Positions 1 to 9,129 of a stretch of 64,000 nucleotides of DNA are shown in pieces. Position 1 is the first letter of the stretch, and every line of letters begins with the position of its first letter. Source of the DNA: Brachionus plicatilis (taxonomy: Eukaryota > Rotifera > Eurotatoria > Ploima > Brachionidae); NCBI GenBank assembly GCA_010279815.1, contig QEOQ01000359.1, forward strand, positions 648,688 through 712,687, given 5' to 3'. A program made the position numbers and the translations under genes. The notes beneath the pieces were generated by a model, which was given only the letters and a program-made list of their open reading frames with translations, searched no databases and was not told where the DNA came from.

Positions 1-688
1 CCTTGGTTCTTGATGCTCCAATATCAGCACAAAAATCATCTGATCCGAACACAAATCCTTCCAAGTTAAATCTTCCATGGTATTTTTCAGCAGATAGACT
101 CAAGGCTGTTTTGATAATATCGTTTAAATTAATCAAACTAATGGCCGATTCCATGTAAAAAAACATGTTTAAATTATCCAAATCTTTGAATTGTTTAGTT
201 TGTTCATGAAGGGTTTCGAACAACCATCCAATCTGTCGAGCATTGTTGGTTTTGGGAATAAAAATGCATTTTGGAAGAAGATTACTTGTGGTATTTTTGT
301 CCTTTATTTCATGTTTGATTGTAAAAATGGTTTTTATGTCCTCAAAAGCTAAGCTTGTTTCAGCTGGGTTTATTCTTACTGTGAATTTTCCATCTGTATT
401 ATTTTGAATTCTTTGGTCTGTGTCGAATAAATTGCGGATTTTTTCTCTGGCTTCTGATTTTTTGTTTAAAGCTACACCATCTTCGCAGTCTAGCACAACA
501 CAGTCCGCATTTGTAGCAAAGATTTTAGAGAGTTTTTTGCTATCGTTACCAGGCACATAAAGACAAGCTCTTGATGGATATGAAGCAGTCAAGTTGATTT
601 CAGGATTAGATAAACTTGAAAAAGTCAAATATTTTTGCTTTCCTATTGATTTGATCAATGTTTTTAAATTAGATCTAATTGAAAACAT
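1..688 (-). CDS. CLYBL: Citramalyl-CoA lyase (CLYBL), copy A, N-terminal part cut by window edge
   Basis: CLYBL is a mitochondrial Mg-dependent CoA lyase of the HpcH/HpaI aldolase fold. It cleaves citramalyl-CoA, a step in itaconate and C5 breakdown. The minus-strand frame starts at the ATG at 686-688 and stays open to the window edge (about 229 codons). The N-terminus is basic and S/T-rich (MFSIRSNLKTLIKSIGK), as expected for a mitochondrial presequence. Family motifs visible in order are RACLYVPGND, DCEDGVALNKKSEAR, RINPAETSLAFEDI, FFYMESA (metal-binding Glu) and GFVFGSDDFCADIGASRT (metal-binding Asp). No break is seen, so this copy may be functional; its 3' part lies to the left of the window. 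It is nearly identical to the start of copy B at 15.4-16.07 kb. The methyltransferase at 1,300-2,097 lies upstream on the same strand. Family assignment is firm; activity is inferred. Confidence 0.88.
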   Translation of the reverse strand, partial: MFSIRSNLKTLIKSIGKQKYLTFSSLSNPEINLTASYPSRACLYVPGNDSKKLSKIFATNADCVVLDCEDGVALNKKSEAREKIRNLFDTDQRIQNNTDGKFTVRINPAETSLAFEDIKTIFTIKHEIKDKNTTSNLLPKCIFIPKTNNARQIGWLFETLHEQTKQFKDLDNLNMFFYMESAISLINLNDIIKTALSLSAEKYHGRFNLEGFVFGSDDFCADIGASRTK

Positions 689-1299
689 CTTAAAAATTAA
701 AATTTGTTAATTCTTTTTTATAATTCTTTATTTAAAAATTTCAAATTAAACAACACATTTTACTTTGATTACTGAAGGAGAAGAGATGGGTCTTAAGTAA
801 GCTAAAATACTTAAATATTTTTTTCAAATTTAGAATTAAGAGAGTGGTCAAAAAAAAAGGAAAAACTTGAAATTATTTTATCAAAATTTGATTATTGCTG
901 AGAGATTAAACACTTTATTTTAATTTTATTTAAAGACACATATGCCAAGTAAGCATTTTATGACCTTTAGATTATTTTTTATTAATAACATTTGTTGCAC
1001 TAAATTTTGTTTTTTTTTTCAATTTTTTTTATAATTTTCATGAAAATTTGTAAATTAATTTTTGTTTTATAGGATTTTTTTGGAAAGAGTTAAAATGAAT
1101 AATAATGAAAGTCAAAAATTTAATTGATTAAATTGCTCTCATAAAGTAAAAAATTACTCTTAAAATTTATTAAATATTTTCTGTGAATGAAATTTCTTTT
1201 GTAACCTTTAAAATTTTTACATTTTTTCAAACTCTTTTGAAAAACTATCTGTTAATCAAAATTTATCAAAATTAGAAAAAAAATATTTTTTTCAAAAAT
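689..1299. other. AT-rich spacer between CLYBL and methyltransferase, copy A
   Basis: About 610 bp without any credible reading frame. It matches 16,070-16,685 in copy B almost base for base. It must hold the CLYBL 5' flank and the methyltransferase 3' flank. I see no recognisable promoter or RNA in it. Confidence 0.6.
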
Positions 1300-2097
1300 T
1301 TATTTAATTAAAGCACAGGCATGCCAAAAGCATACAATAAATTCGACATTTTCATACAAGTATTTTAAATCCGGTTCAATATCAAAATTAAATGTGTCAA
1401 TTTTGTTTAGTTTAAAATTTGGAACTGGATCATAGTAAAAACTGGGATTATTGAACAAAATTAACAATTTTGTCAAAAAATCAAAAGCTGAGCGATTTGA
1501 ATCATTAGCCTCATGTGTAAAAGAATAGTATAAATCTTCAATTATGTAAATACCTCCCTTTTTTAGATAAGGAAATAACCCAATCAAGCTTCTGGTTTGT
1601 TGTAACCTTGAATGCCCTCCATCGTCGATTATTATATCAAAAGGTGAGCCAATTTCCAATTTTTTCAATACATTGAAATCACTTTGACTTCCAATAAACA
1701 AATTTTTGGTTTGATTTTTGAATTTTAGAGCACAATTTCGGTCATACTCCAAAATGGATATTTTTGAATTTGGAAGATACTCCTTCCAAGATAATAAAGA
1801 TTTACCCGGTCCATAGATCATGCCGCAACCTAGGCCGATTTCGAGCACCTCAAGCTCTTCATTTCGAATCGGACCAATAAACTTTCCATAAAAATTGTAA
1901 TATTTATGAAAATATTTGTCAGTTCCATGTTTTTTAAAAATTTTTTTCAATTCCTCCACTGATTTATTTGTCTGTTGCTGTCTGCTAAGTTCAATATTTA
2001 ATAAATAGAGACTTTTTTCATAATTTTTGTACAATGTGAATAAACAAACTAGAAAAAAAAATAAATTAAAACCAAAAAATATCTTTGATTTGTTCAT
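1300..2097 (-). CDS. Membrane-anchored class I SAM-dependent methyltransferase, copy A
   Basis: A single-exon 265-aa protein starting at the ATG at 2,095-2,097. Residues about 8-23 (FFGFNLFFFLVCLFTLY) form a signal anchor, so it is probably a type II membrane protein with a lumenal or extracellular catalytic domain. The Rossmann methyltransferase domain shows SAM motif I LEIGLGCGMIYGPG (residues 85-98), an acidic residue after the second strand (ILEYD, 115-119), the metal-binding pattern IIIDDGGH (155-162) and LKKGGIYIIEDL (178-189). The DDGGH and IEDL signatures resemble metal-dependent sugar O-methyltransferases (MycE type) and fungal 'hard-surface-induced' methyltransferases. The substrate is unknown. 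Copy B (16,686-17,483) differs at about five residues (for example S/P at 4, K/E at 146, F/V in the FDFL motif), and both frames are intact. The missing introns and bacterial/fungal-like motifs could mean horizontal origin, which is inference only. Confidence 0.8.
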   Translation of the reverse strand: MNKSKIFFGFNLFFFLVCLFTLYKNYEKSLYLLNIELSRQQQTNKSVEELKKIFKKHGTDKYFHKYYNFYGKFIGPIRNEELEVLEIGLGCGMIYGPGKSLLSWKEYLPNSKISILEYDRNCALKFKNQTKNLFIGSQSDFNVLKKLEIGSPFDIIIDDGGHSRLQQTRSLIGLFPYLKKGGIYIIEDLYYSFTHEANDSNRSAFDFLTKLLILFNNPSFYYDPVPNFKLNKIDTFNFDIEPDLKYLYENVEFIVCFWHACALIK

Positions 2098-2519
2098 TTT
2101 TAAATATCTTGATACTAATATAAATTAAAAACAAGGTTAAAAATTTTATTTAAAATAATCTAAATGAAAAGACTCGTAAAGTAATTTTTAATATGAATCT
2201 AAAATTTAAAAAAGAGGAAATATTTGTTTTTAATTTTGAAATTTTTATAAGTAATAATCCAGATTTTTAATTAAAAAGTAAATTACTAAAAAAAGTTTTT
2301 AAAAAGTAAAAATTAAATTTTTATATTTTTTTAAGTTTTTTAATTAAATCTAAATGAGCTAAAAAAAGTTAACAGATAGATGATCAAATTTTTACATTCT
2401 TAATTTTTTTATTTGTTTATCTGTACTGAGCTATTTCTCCTTCAGAATATAAAAAAAAAATAAATAAGTCAATATAAAATTAAAAACAATATGTTTAAAT
2501 AAGTAGGGGTTAGAAATGT

Positions 2520-2765
2520 TTAAATATTTGATAGTTCAGATAAAAAAGAAGAAACTACTAAGTAGCAAAAACATAATGGAGTTGGATATTCAATATATCT
2601 TGATTCAAAGCCTTCTCTATATTCATTTAGACAAACGACCAGTGGTACAGAATGACTCAATCCTGCCCCAACATATCTCTCACTTAACTCAAAAAGTCGA
2701 TTTGAAACTGTTAGTAGTTTAAGCTTATTGAAGGCCTCTTGATGGATATCATATTGCAGCTTCAA
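2520..2765 (-). pseudogene. Transposon-like coding remnant (GLSHSVPL family)
   Basis: A minus-strand 81-codon frame contains GLSHSVPLVVCLNEYREGFESRY. A related string, GLSHSVPLIVKL, followed by a similar AAFESRYADLL, occurs at 58,503-58,703, and a decayed third version lies at about 17,960-18,150 in copy B. Recurrence of one peptide in unrelated places implies a mobile-element source. The spacing of S, VPL and a following acidic helix recalls the middle of hAT transposases, and hAT MITEs lie next to two of the copies, but I cannot confirm this. Flanking DNA from 2,098 to 2,899 is otherwise featureless. Confidence 0.3.
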
Positions 2766-2899
2766 AATAGATCGAACTGCTGAATTTTGAATAACTTGTA
2801 CAGTATGTCTTGAAATTTAGAACATTTCAAAAATAATAATCAAAAAATTTTTAAGGAGTGAAAATTTAAAATAAAAATCGATTATCATTTAATATAAAC

Positions 2900-3129
2900 C
2901 AGAGTTGTTTAAAAGTCACAAGTCTCAAGTCAAGTCCAAGTCCGGACTTTAAATTTTTGAATATTGAACAAGGAATTTATGCTAAAATTGCAAAAAAATT
3001 CTGATATATGGCAAATCTATTGCATTAGACAACCCAAGAGTATATAAATTTTTTGATATGAAGCCTGATCTAGCAAATTTAACAAAAAAATTCTGGACTT
3101 GGACTTTTTTTGGGACTTAAACAACTCTG
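2900..3129. mobile_element. hAT-type MITE, copy A
   Basis: The terminal inverted repeats read CAGAGTTGTTTAAAAGTC on the left and the complement (…TTAAACAACTCTG) on the right. Further inward inverted pairs of the CAAGTCCAAGTCC / GGACTTGGACTT type follow. The left flank is ATATAAAC, and the matching copy in the duplicate (18,286-18,518) is followed by exactly ATATAAAC, giving an 8-bp target duplication typical of hAT elements. There is no coding capacity. Confidence 0.75.
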
Positions 3130-4135
3130 AAACAAACAAGAGTTGTTTTTAAGTCACAAGTCTTAAGTCAAGTCAAGTCAATGACTTAAAATTTTTTTTT
3201 TAGAAAAAGGCTAAGTAAAGCCGGTCAGCTTGACGGTCAAAATTTTGGACCGTTTAAAAAATCGGTAAAAAAAAAGCCGGCAGTCAAAGATACGGTCAAC
3301 AATGTGGCGAGCGGTCGTTTAGCCGTTCAGTTCGGCAGCCAGAATTTTGGACTTCCACGCTGAAAAAAAGAGGTTAAAAGATCATAAAAAAATAAAAATT
3401 TAAGATAATTAAATATTTATTAATTCAAAAAAAAAACACATATTTTGATTAAAAAAATAAACAAATACCAACGGCCAACAATCACCCACTACCAACAACC
3501 CCAAACTACAAACAACTTTCTTCAAACAACAAACTTCCAACAACAATACAACCAACTTCAAACCACTTCATACAACTATCAGCGGTCAACGGCCAACTAT
3601 CAACATTTAACGGCCAACGGCCAACAACAACCACTAACAACAATACTACTTCTTCTACTACTTTACTTCTACTACTACTACTACTACTACTACTTTACTT
3701 CTTTAAAGAAGTTACGTAGTAGGAGTAATAGTAGTATTGTTGTAGGTCTTTGGCCGTTGGTTGTTGGTAGTGGTTGAAAGTTGGTTGTGTTGTTGTTGGA
3801 AGTTTGTTGTTGGAAGAAAGTTGTTTGTAGTTTGGGGTTGTTGGTAGTGGGTGATTGTTGGCCGTTGGTATTTTTTTATTTTTTTAATTAAAATATGTAT
3901 TTTTTTTTTAAATTAATAAACATATTTAATTCCCTTAAATTTTTAATTTTTTATGTTCTTTTAACTGTTGACCGTATCTTTGACTGCCCGCTTTTTTTTA
4001 AACGGTCCAAAATTTTGACCGTCAAGCTGACCTGCTTGACTTGGACTTTTTCTAAAAATAAAAATTTAAGTCATAACTTTGACTTAAATTTTTGTGACTT
4101 AGACTTAAAACTGTGACTTAAAAACAAGTCTGAAA
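3130..4135. mobile_element. ~1-kb foldback (long inverted repeat) element nested at MITE edge
   Basis: This insertion is present only in copy A; the duplicate has the empty site. The outer arms (about 3,138-3,310 and 3,960-4,132) are inverted copies rich in GTCAAG, GACGGTCAAAATTTTGGACC and ACTTAAAAACAAGTC. The inner arms (about 3,460-3,640 and 3,740-3,880) are a second inverted pair made of imperfect CCAACGGCCAAC/AACAAC repeats. A CTACTACTA microsatellite sits at the hairpin centre near 3,650-3,700. The flanks are AAACAAAC and AAATAAAC, a near-perfect 8-bp duplication, so this is probably another hAT-type non-autonomous element. The Q/T/N-rich frame at 3,445-3,777 comes from the repeats and is not a gene. 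Confidence 0.7.
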
Positions 4136-4215
4136 TAAACTATATCATCTAATAGAATTTTTTTTAGCTTTCTTTTGATATATTAACTGTCCAAAAAAAA
4201 ACTTCCAACCACTCC

Positions 4216-4500
4216 TAGGGTTGGCCGACCGGTTCGAAACCGAACCAAATTTTTGAAACCAGTTTTTATTTTCAAACCGGATTGTTAATACTTATTAAAT
4301 TATTTTACAAAATCAATGTTGAATCTTTAGATTTAATAAAAAGCTTATACCTTAAAGAAAATATCAAAGCAGTAAACCAAAATTTTTTGAAAAATAAATA
4401 TATTTTATTAAGATACCGGCTTGGACAAACTGGTTTCGAACCGGTTTCTGGTCAAATTTGTTCGATTTTTGAAACCGGTTTCAAAAAAAAAAAAAGTCCG
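4216..4500. repeat. GAAACCGGTTT-rich short repeat element
   Basis: It begins with GGTTGGCCGACCGGTTCG and carries several copies of GAAACCGGTTT-like palindromes (about 4,228-4,280 and 4,420-4,490) around an AT-rich core. It is absent from the corresponding place in copy B (after 18,600), so it probably inserted after the duplication. I see no gene. Confidence 0.45.
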
Positions 4501-4598
4501 GCTTTTTTTTTATTGTTTACATGCACTTTTAACAACTTATTAATGATTTTAGGCTTCAAAATCGGTGATTTTATTGAGTTGTACCATTTTGTTGATTT

Positions 4599-4870
4599 TT
4601 CAAATGAAAAAAATGGATAAAAAAAGTAACTGAGGCGCAAAGGTGGCAAATAATTGGGCTGTTGAAGGATAAGACAAAGTCTCAACAATAAATAGCTGAT
4701 TTAGTAGGAGTTTCGAGAAAATGCGTGTTTACAACAAAGTGTAATTTTAAGAAGACTTCGGTGGCCAAAAAATGACCAAGGTCTGGTAGACCTCGAAAGC
4801 TTACCATACTAGATGAATCGTACATTTTTAGAAATGTCATAATCAATCATACAAAAAGGTATAGACAACT
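4599..4870 (+). pseudogene. Tc1/mariner transposase, N-terminal remnant (copy A)
   Basis: The conceptual frame reads TEAQRWQIIGLLKDKTKSQQ, then (after a stop) IADLVGVSRKCVYN. After a frame change come GRPRKLTILDE and further residues. This is the paired helix-turn-helix DNA-binding region and GRPR linker of Tc1/mariner transposases, with in-frame stops and frameshifts. The catalytic half is missing here, but copy B keeps it at 18,823-19,250. The leader just upstream (about 4,505-4,598) matches 18,745-18,830 in copy B, so both derive from one insertion older than the segmental duplication. Confidence 0.7.
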
Positions 4871-4875
4871 AGCAT

Positions 4876-5635
4876 CTGGCTCATTTAACGGCCAATGACC
4901 GTGACTTGCCGGCCAAGCCGCGGCCAACTGACCGACCGACCGTGAAATGGCGTGTCAAATTTTAGAAGACTGTGTGGTGAACACCGACCGTGTGCAGACC
5001 GGCCGGCCACAAAACGGTCCAAAAAAAAAAAATTTTACTTAGTAGCATTTATTATTTATCAAATTTTTGGATTAAGTAATTTTTAATTATTAACCCTAAT
5101 TTTTTCGATATTTTTATAAAATCGTTAAAATATATTTATAAATTTAGAATTCGAAATTTTAGATAATTTTTTTTATAAAAACTATTTTAATAAAATAAAA
5201 AATTAAATTTAAAAAAGTCGATGATGAAAATCTAATTTGTTTTAAAATTTATTTCTTTTTTTTTCTTTAAACAATATTTCGTAAATTAATCTAGACAGAT
5301 TATTTGAAATAAAATTCTTAAAATAAAATAAAATAAAAGCTTTTTAAATTATAAAAATAAAATCAATTTTTAAATTTTAAATAAATCCTACTTTTAATGC
5401 CTATGAATTGTTTCAAAAATCTAGGAAAAATTTTTTTTTGAACCGTTTTGCGGCCGGCCGGCAACCACACGGTCGGTCCGTTAGTTGGCCGGCCATTTCG
5501 CGGTTGGTTTGTCTGGTGGCTGGTCCTGGAAAGGTCGGCCTTTTTAAAAACGGTTCACAGAGGGCCGGCCAATTCACGACCAAAATAGGCTGTTTATACT
5601 GGCCGTTCAAGTCCGGCCGCCCAACACTAAAATAT
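4876..5635. mobile_element. GC-rich GGCCGGCC foldback element, copy A
   Basis: Two GC-rich arms (about 4,876-5,012 and 5,435-5,630) are inverted copies; both contain ACCGTTTTGNGGCCGGCCGG and ACACGGTCGGT. Between them lies about 420 bp of AT-rich DNA. The right end finishes GTCCGGCCGCCCAACACTA. Only the right arm survives in copy B (20,557-20,790). Related GGTC/GACC-rich short elements lie at about 25,092-25,215 and 44,455-44,592. There is no transposase; the frames at 5,408-5,731 and 5,413-5,610 are repeat artefacts. Confidence 0.55.
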
Positions 5636-5639
5636 AGAC

Positions 5640-6604
5640 AAGATACTTTTTACTTATTTTTAAAAGACTACAATTTTTTGAATAAGAAAATAAAGATTAT
5701 CTGCAGTGAATCTATGTTTTCCAAATCCTGATTACTCATGCATAAGTAATTTATTATCCTAAAAAAAATTATATATTCTTGTGTAAATAATACGTAAGTA
5801 ACTCTAAATTATTGTGTACCTTATTTTATTAAGATATCTCTTAAATTGTTAGTGAACCTTCACAATTATCGTCAGATTCAAAATCAAGACGAGGGATAAA
5901 GATTTTTGCTAAAAGATAGCCAAAATTTTTTTTTGTTCCTGAATTTTCCTTGCTATCTTTAATTAATGATGGTATTTGTCTTGTAAGTTTAAGTTAAAAA
6001 AACTTTTGAGAGTAAAGAGGTATACTTTTTTGAGTAGTGTTCATTTAGCTCGTTAACTTTTCCGTGTAACTAATGTGCTTGAAAACTTGAGTAAATCTTG
6101 GTTCAGTTCAAAAATTTCTTTTTTAAAATCAAAATAGAATTCGAACAATTAACTGTAATAGCATGCTCAACAGAAATATATACATTTTTAATAAAATTGA
6201 TTTTAATTTTAAAACTATAATTTGTGTAGTAAAGAAATTAAATCAATTTGTTTCTTTGGCAGCAACACTTTCAAAATTAGTTTTCAATATAACTTTTATT
6301 TTCAATTCACCATTTTGATGCATTGATTTTAAAGAATAAAATTTGTTTTGTTTCCTTTTTTAAAAAGCATTAGATCGTGTTTAAAAATAAATAAATAAAG
6401 TCTTAGTGAAAATAGTATAAAAAAATAATTGAAGACCTTATTTTTGAAATACTTTTTTTCTATTAGATTGAATTGAAATATCCATGCAGACTGAATCAAA
6501 ACTACATGGTATGTGTGTAAGTCATACATATAGAATATCCGAGGCTCAAAATCCGCTGAGGGAGAATTTTTTTCCAAAATCTCTGCAGTTTTTAATTTTT
6601 AATA
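5640..6604. other. Gene-free duplicated spacer, copy A
   Basis: About 960 bp that aligns with about 20,800-21,945 of copy B apart from small indels. No reading frame looks coding. It ends at the TA where the Tc1/mariner foldback element is inserted. Confidence 0.55.
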
Positions 6605-8145
6605 ACGGGTGTTCAATAATAAATGACCGTTTTTGTTTAATAGAAAAAAAATGTGTTCCAGTCGGTCAAAATGGCTGAAATTTTATACACATAAACTAAC
6701 ACCTTTCTTGTTTAAGAAATGGGTGTTATTAACTTTCCATCTCTAGTTAAACGGGAACGGTGCCAAATCACCTAAACCTACTTTTGACCAAAAATGTCCT
6801 CGAAGGTTTGAATTTTACCATTTTTTGATATACACATATACCGATGTGAAATTTTAAGCTGATTAAAATGAGCCATAAATTATTTCTCTATTATGTTCCG
6901 TTCGAAAAATATCCTTAATAAACCGCCAAAAAATGAGCAATTTGTAAAATTCTAAAAAAATGCTGTTTTTGATTCTTTTTGCTATAACTTTCTATAGAAA
7001 CATTCGATCCAAATAAAATTTTACACAATCATAGATGACTAAATAAGCTTAAAATAAACATATTAAATTTGTAGGTATCACTTTTGGTTTGACCAAGGAG
7101 TTATGAATAAACCGAAATTTGGTATCTCATTTTTATGAATGTATTGATCTAAGTGCTTAAAGTAAAATATCTAAAAAGTATTTTTAAATGAAAGCTAAAT
7201 AAATCTAGTTTCTTAAAATATATAGGACTAAAGGGTGGTACTTTTGATCTTTGAAAAATAATCCACTAAATTATGCTTTAATGTAAAAATTTTAAAAATT
7301 TTTATTTTTGAATTTTAACTTTAAAATACTTTAAGTTAAAATTTAATATTTTAAGCCTTTAAAATACATTTTTTTTATCAATTATTAAAGAAAAAATAAT
7401 CAAGAAATCTAAAATGGCCAAAGTATGCTTACGCAAGCTATCTATTCAAAATTTTCAAGCTGGAAAATCAGCATCCGAAATTTATGAAATTATCGGACGT
7501 CGCTCAAGTTTAAGGACGATTCGAAGATGGATAAAGTATTGAAAGACTCTGGTAAGCTTCAAAATTCGAAAAAAACTGGTAGACCTCGTTCAGGTGTTAC
7601 CGTTTCAAATAAAAAGAAAGTAAAACGTCTACTCAAAAATTTTACGACACGAAAAGTCAGTAAAAAGTTGAATATTGCGGTTACTATTTGAGTTTTAATT
7701 CTTATAATAGTAACTACAAATAGTAACCGCAATATTTCAACTTTTTACTGATGCGGTTACTATTTGTACGAGCACCTGAACGAGGTCTGCCAGTTTTTTT
7801 CGAATTTTGAAGCTTAGATTTTGAAGGTTTTTTAAGGATATTTTTCGAACGGAACATAATAGAGAAATAATTTATGGCTCATTTTAATCAGCTTAAAATT
7901 TCACATCAGAATATGTGTATATCAAAAATTGGTAAAATTCAAACCTTCGAGGACATTTTTGGTCAAAAGTAGGTTTAGGTGATTTGGCACCGTTCCCGTT
8001 TAACTAGAGATGGAAAGTTAATAACACCCATTTCTTAAACAAGAAAGGTGTTAGTTTATGTGTATAAAATTTCAGCCATTTTGACCGACTGGAACACATT
8101 TTTTTTCTATTAAACAAAAACGGTCATTTATTATTGAACACCCGT
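6605..8145. mobile_element. Tc1/mariner foldback element with 314-bp inverted repeats
   Basis: The 314-bp arms (6,605-6,918 and 7,832-8,145) are inverted repeats with very few differences, starting ACGGGTGTTCAATAATAAAT. The element is flanked by TA on both sides (6,603-6,604 and 8,146-8,147). The copy B segment near 21,940 (AATAAATTC) has a single TA and is the empty site. Inside are a degenerate transposase start (7,414-7,690) and, inverted next to it, a second partial copy of the same region (about 7,735-7,825). This explains the palindromic structure near 7,680-7,750. Confidence 0.85.
7414..7690 (+). pseudogene. Tc1/mariner transposase DNA-binding remnant
   Basis: From the ATG at 7,414 the frame reads MAKVCLRKLSIQNFQAGKSA, then SEIYEIIGRRSSLRTIRRWIK, then a stop. 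A shift to the next frame continues LKDSGKLQNSKKTGRPRSGV and KVKRLLKNFTTRKVSKKLNIA. This is the first helix-turn-helix, the GRPR linker and the start of the second helix-turn-helix of a Tc1/mariner transposase. One frameshift separates the halves and the DDE catalytic domain is absent. It differs from the remnant at 4.6 kb, so at least two mariner families are present. Confidence 0.7.
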
Positions 8146-8289
8146 TAAATTCGATAAAAACATATTGTTATTAATTTGGTTTAATTTTTTGTGTTTAAAT
8201 TAAAAAATAAGTTCAATGTTGAAATAAAATTTTCAGTTTCAAATATAAAACAATTATCACTAAAATTTGAAATTTTCAAAGAAAAAAAC

Positions 8290-9106
8290 AAAGGATATGG
8301 GGCAATTTGGCTCAAAATTTAGTCATTCTTATGACCCAAATTTTTTTTGTCATATTCTTATAAAACTCGATGCGCAGATTCAGAATATATATAACTTTTC
8401 AAATTTAGCATGTTCTTTTCATGATTTATTGTAGTTGAAAGTTGTACGTGCTTTTGGGGTCTTTTTTTCTTATTTTTACAATAAAGTTTGTATAGAATTT
8501 TTTTTTCTTTTTAATAATAACCTTTCTGGTCCAAAATTGAACAAGGAATCCGAAAATCTCATTGATTTTTTGCTAACATTATTATTTCAACCCAAAAATC
8601 TACAAAAACGAAAAAAAGAGAATTTTGCCTTTCAGGTCATAGGGTGCAATACCGCACCGAGTCAAAATTTTTTTCAGAAATTTCATTTTGGATAATTCTC
8701 TATGCAGAACATCATATTTGAAAAGCTAAGGCTGCTCGTCATGCTTTCTTGCCTTTTTATTATACTCTAAATTAACCTTACATACTTTTAAGTGTACTCA
8801 GTCAAACTGGTTTATGCATTCAACGTACATGAATTTTGACTCAAAATTCGTAATCTTTGTATGATCAAACCCATAGAGAACTGGTTTTCATCAGACTGCT
8901 TATATTTAGCTTCGGAGACTTAGTCAACTTAAAAGTATCAATCAATTTTTTATGCTGAAACTTTTCTGATTCTCTTATCTTAACCTTTTATCAATCTTAT
9001 CAAAAAGAACTTGTATACATTTTAAAGAGCAGAAAATTTCCTGCAAAATTGGCATGTTTTTTCTTAGGTTCAAAAATAATTTTGTTAAAAAAAAGAATTA
9101 ATTAAA
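8290..9106. repeat. Left 817-bp terminal inverted repeat
   Basis: It pairs with 11,222-12,038 over its whole length. It carries an 86-codon open frame (8,435-8,695, TTG start) that recurs in the right arm with one residue different. I attribute this to sequence identity of the arms, not to a gene. Confidence 0.85.
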
Positions 9107-9129
9107 ATTTATTTAAAAAAAAGTCTTCT

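Noticed and set aside
3445..3777. 110-codon Q/T/N/Y-rich frame
   Set aside because: Produced by the CCAAC minisatellite and CTA microsatellite of the foldback element; it crosses the hairpin centre.
5408..5731. Two overlapping frames on opposite strands in the GGCCGG-rich arm
   Set aside because: GC-rich repeats lack stop codons by composition; the related arm at 20,557-20,799 encodes different residues.
6329..6678. Short frames on both strands around 6.3-6.7 kb
   Set aside because: They cross the boundary of the mariner foldback element and are not maintained in copy B.
8435..8695. 86-codon frame repeated in inverted orientation at 11,633-11,893
   Set aside because: It has no ATG (TTG start) and lies wholly inside the near-identical terminal repeats; its conservation is explained by arm identity.
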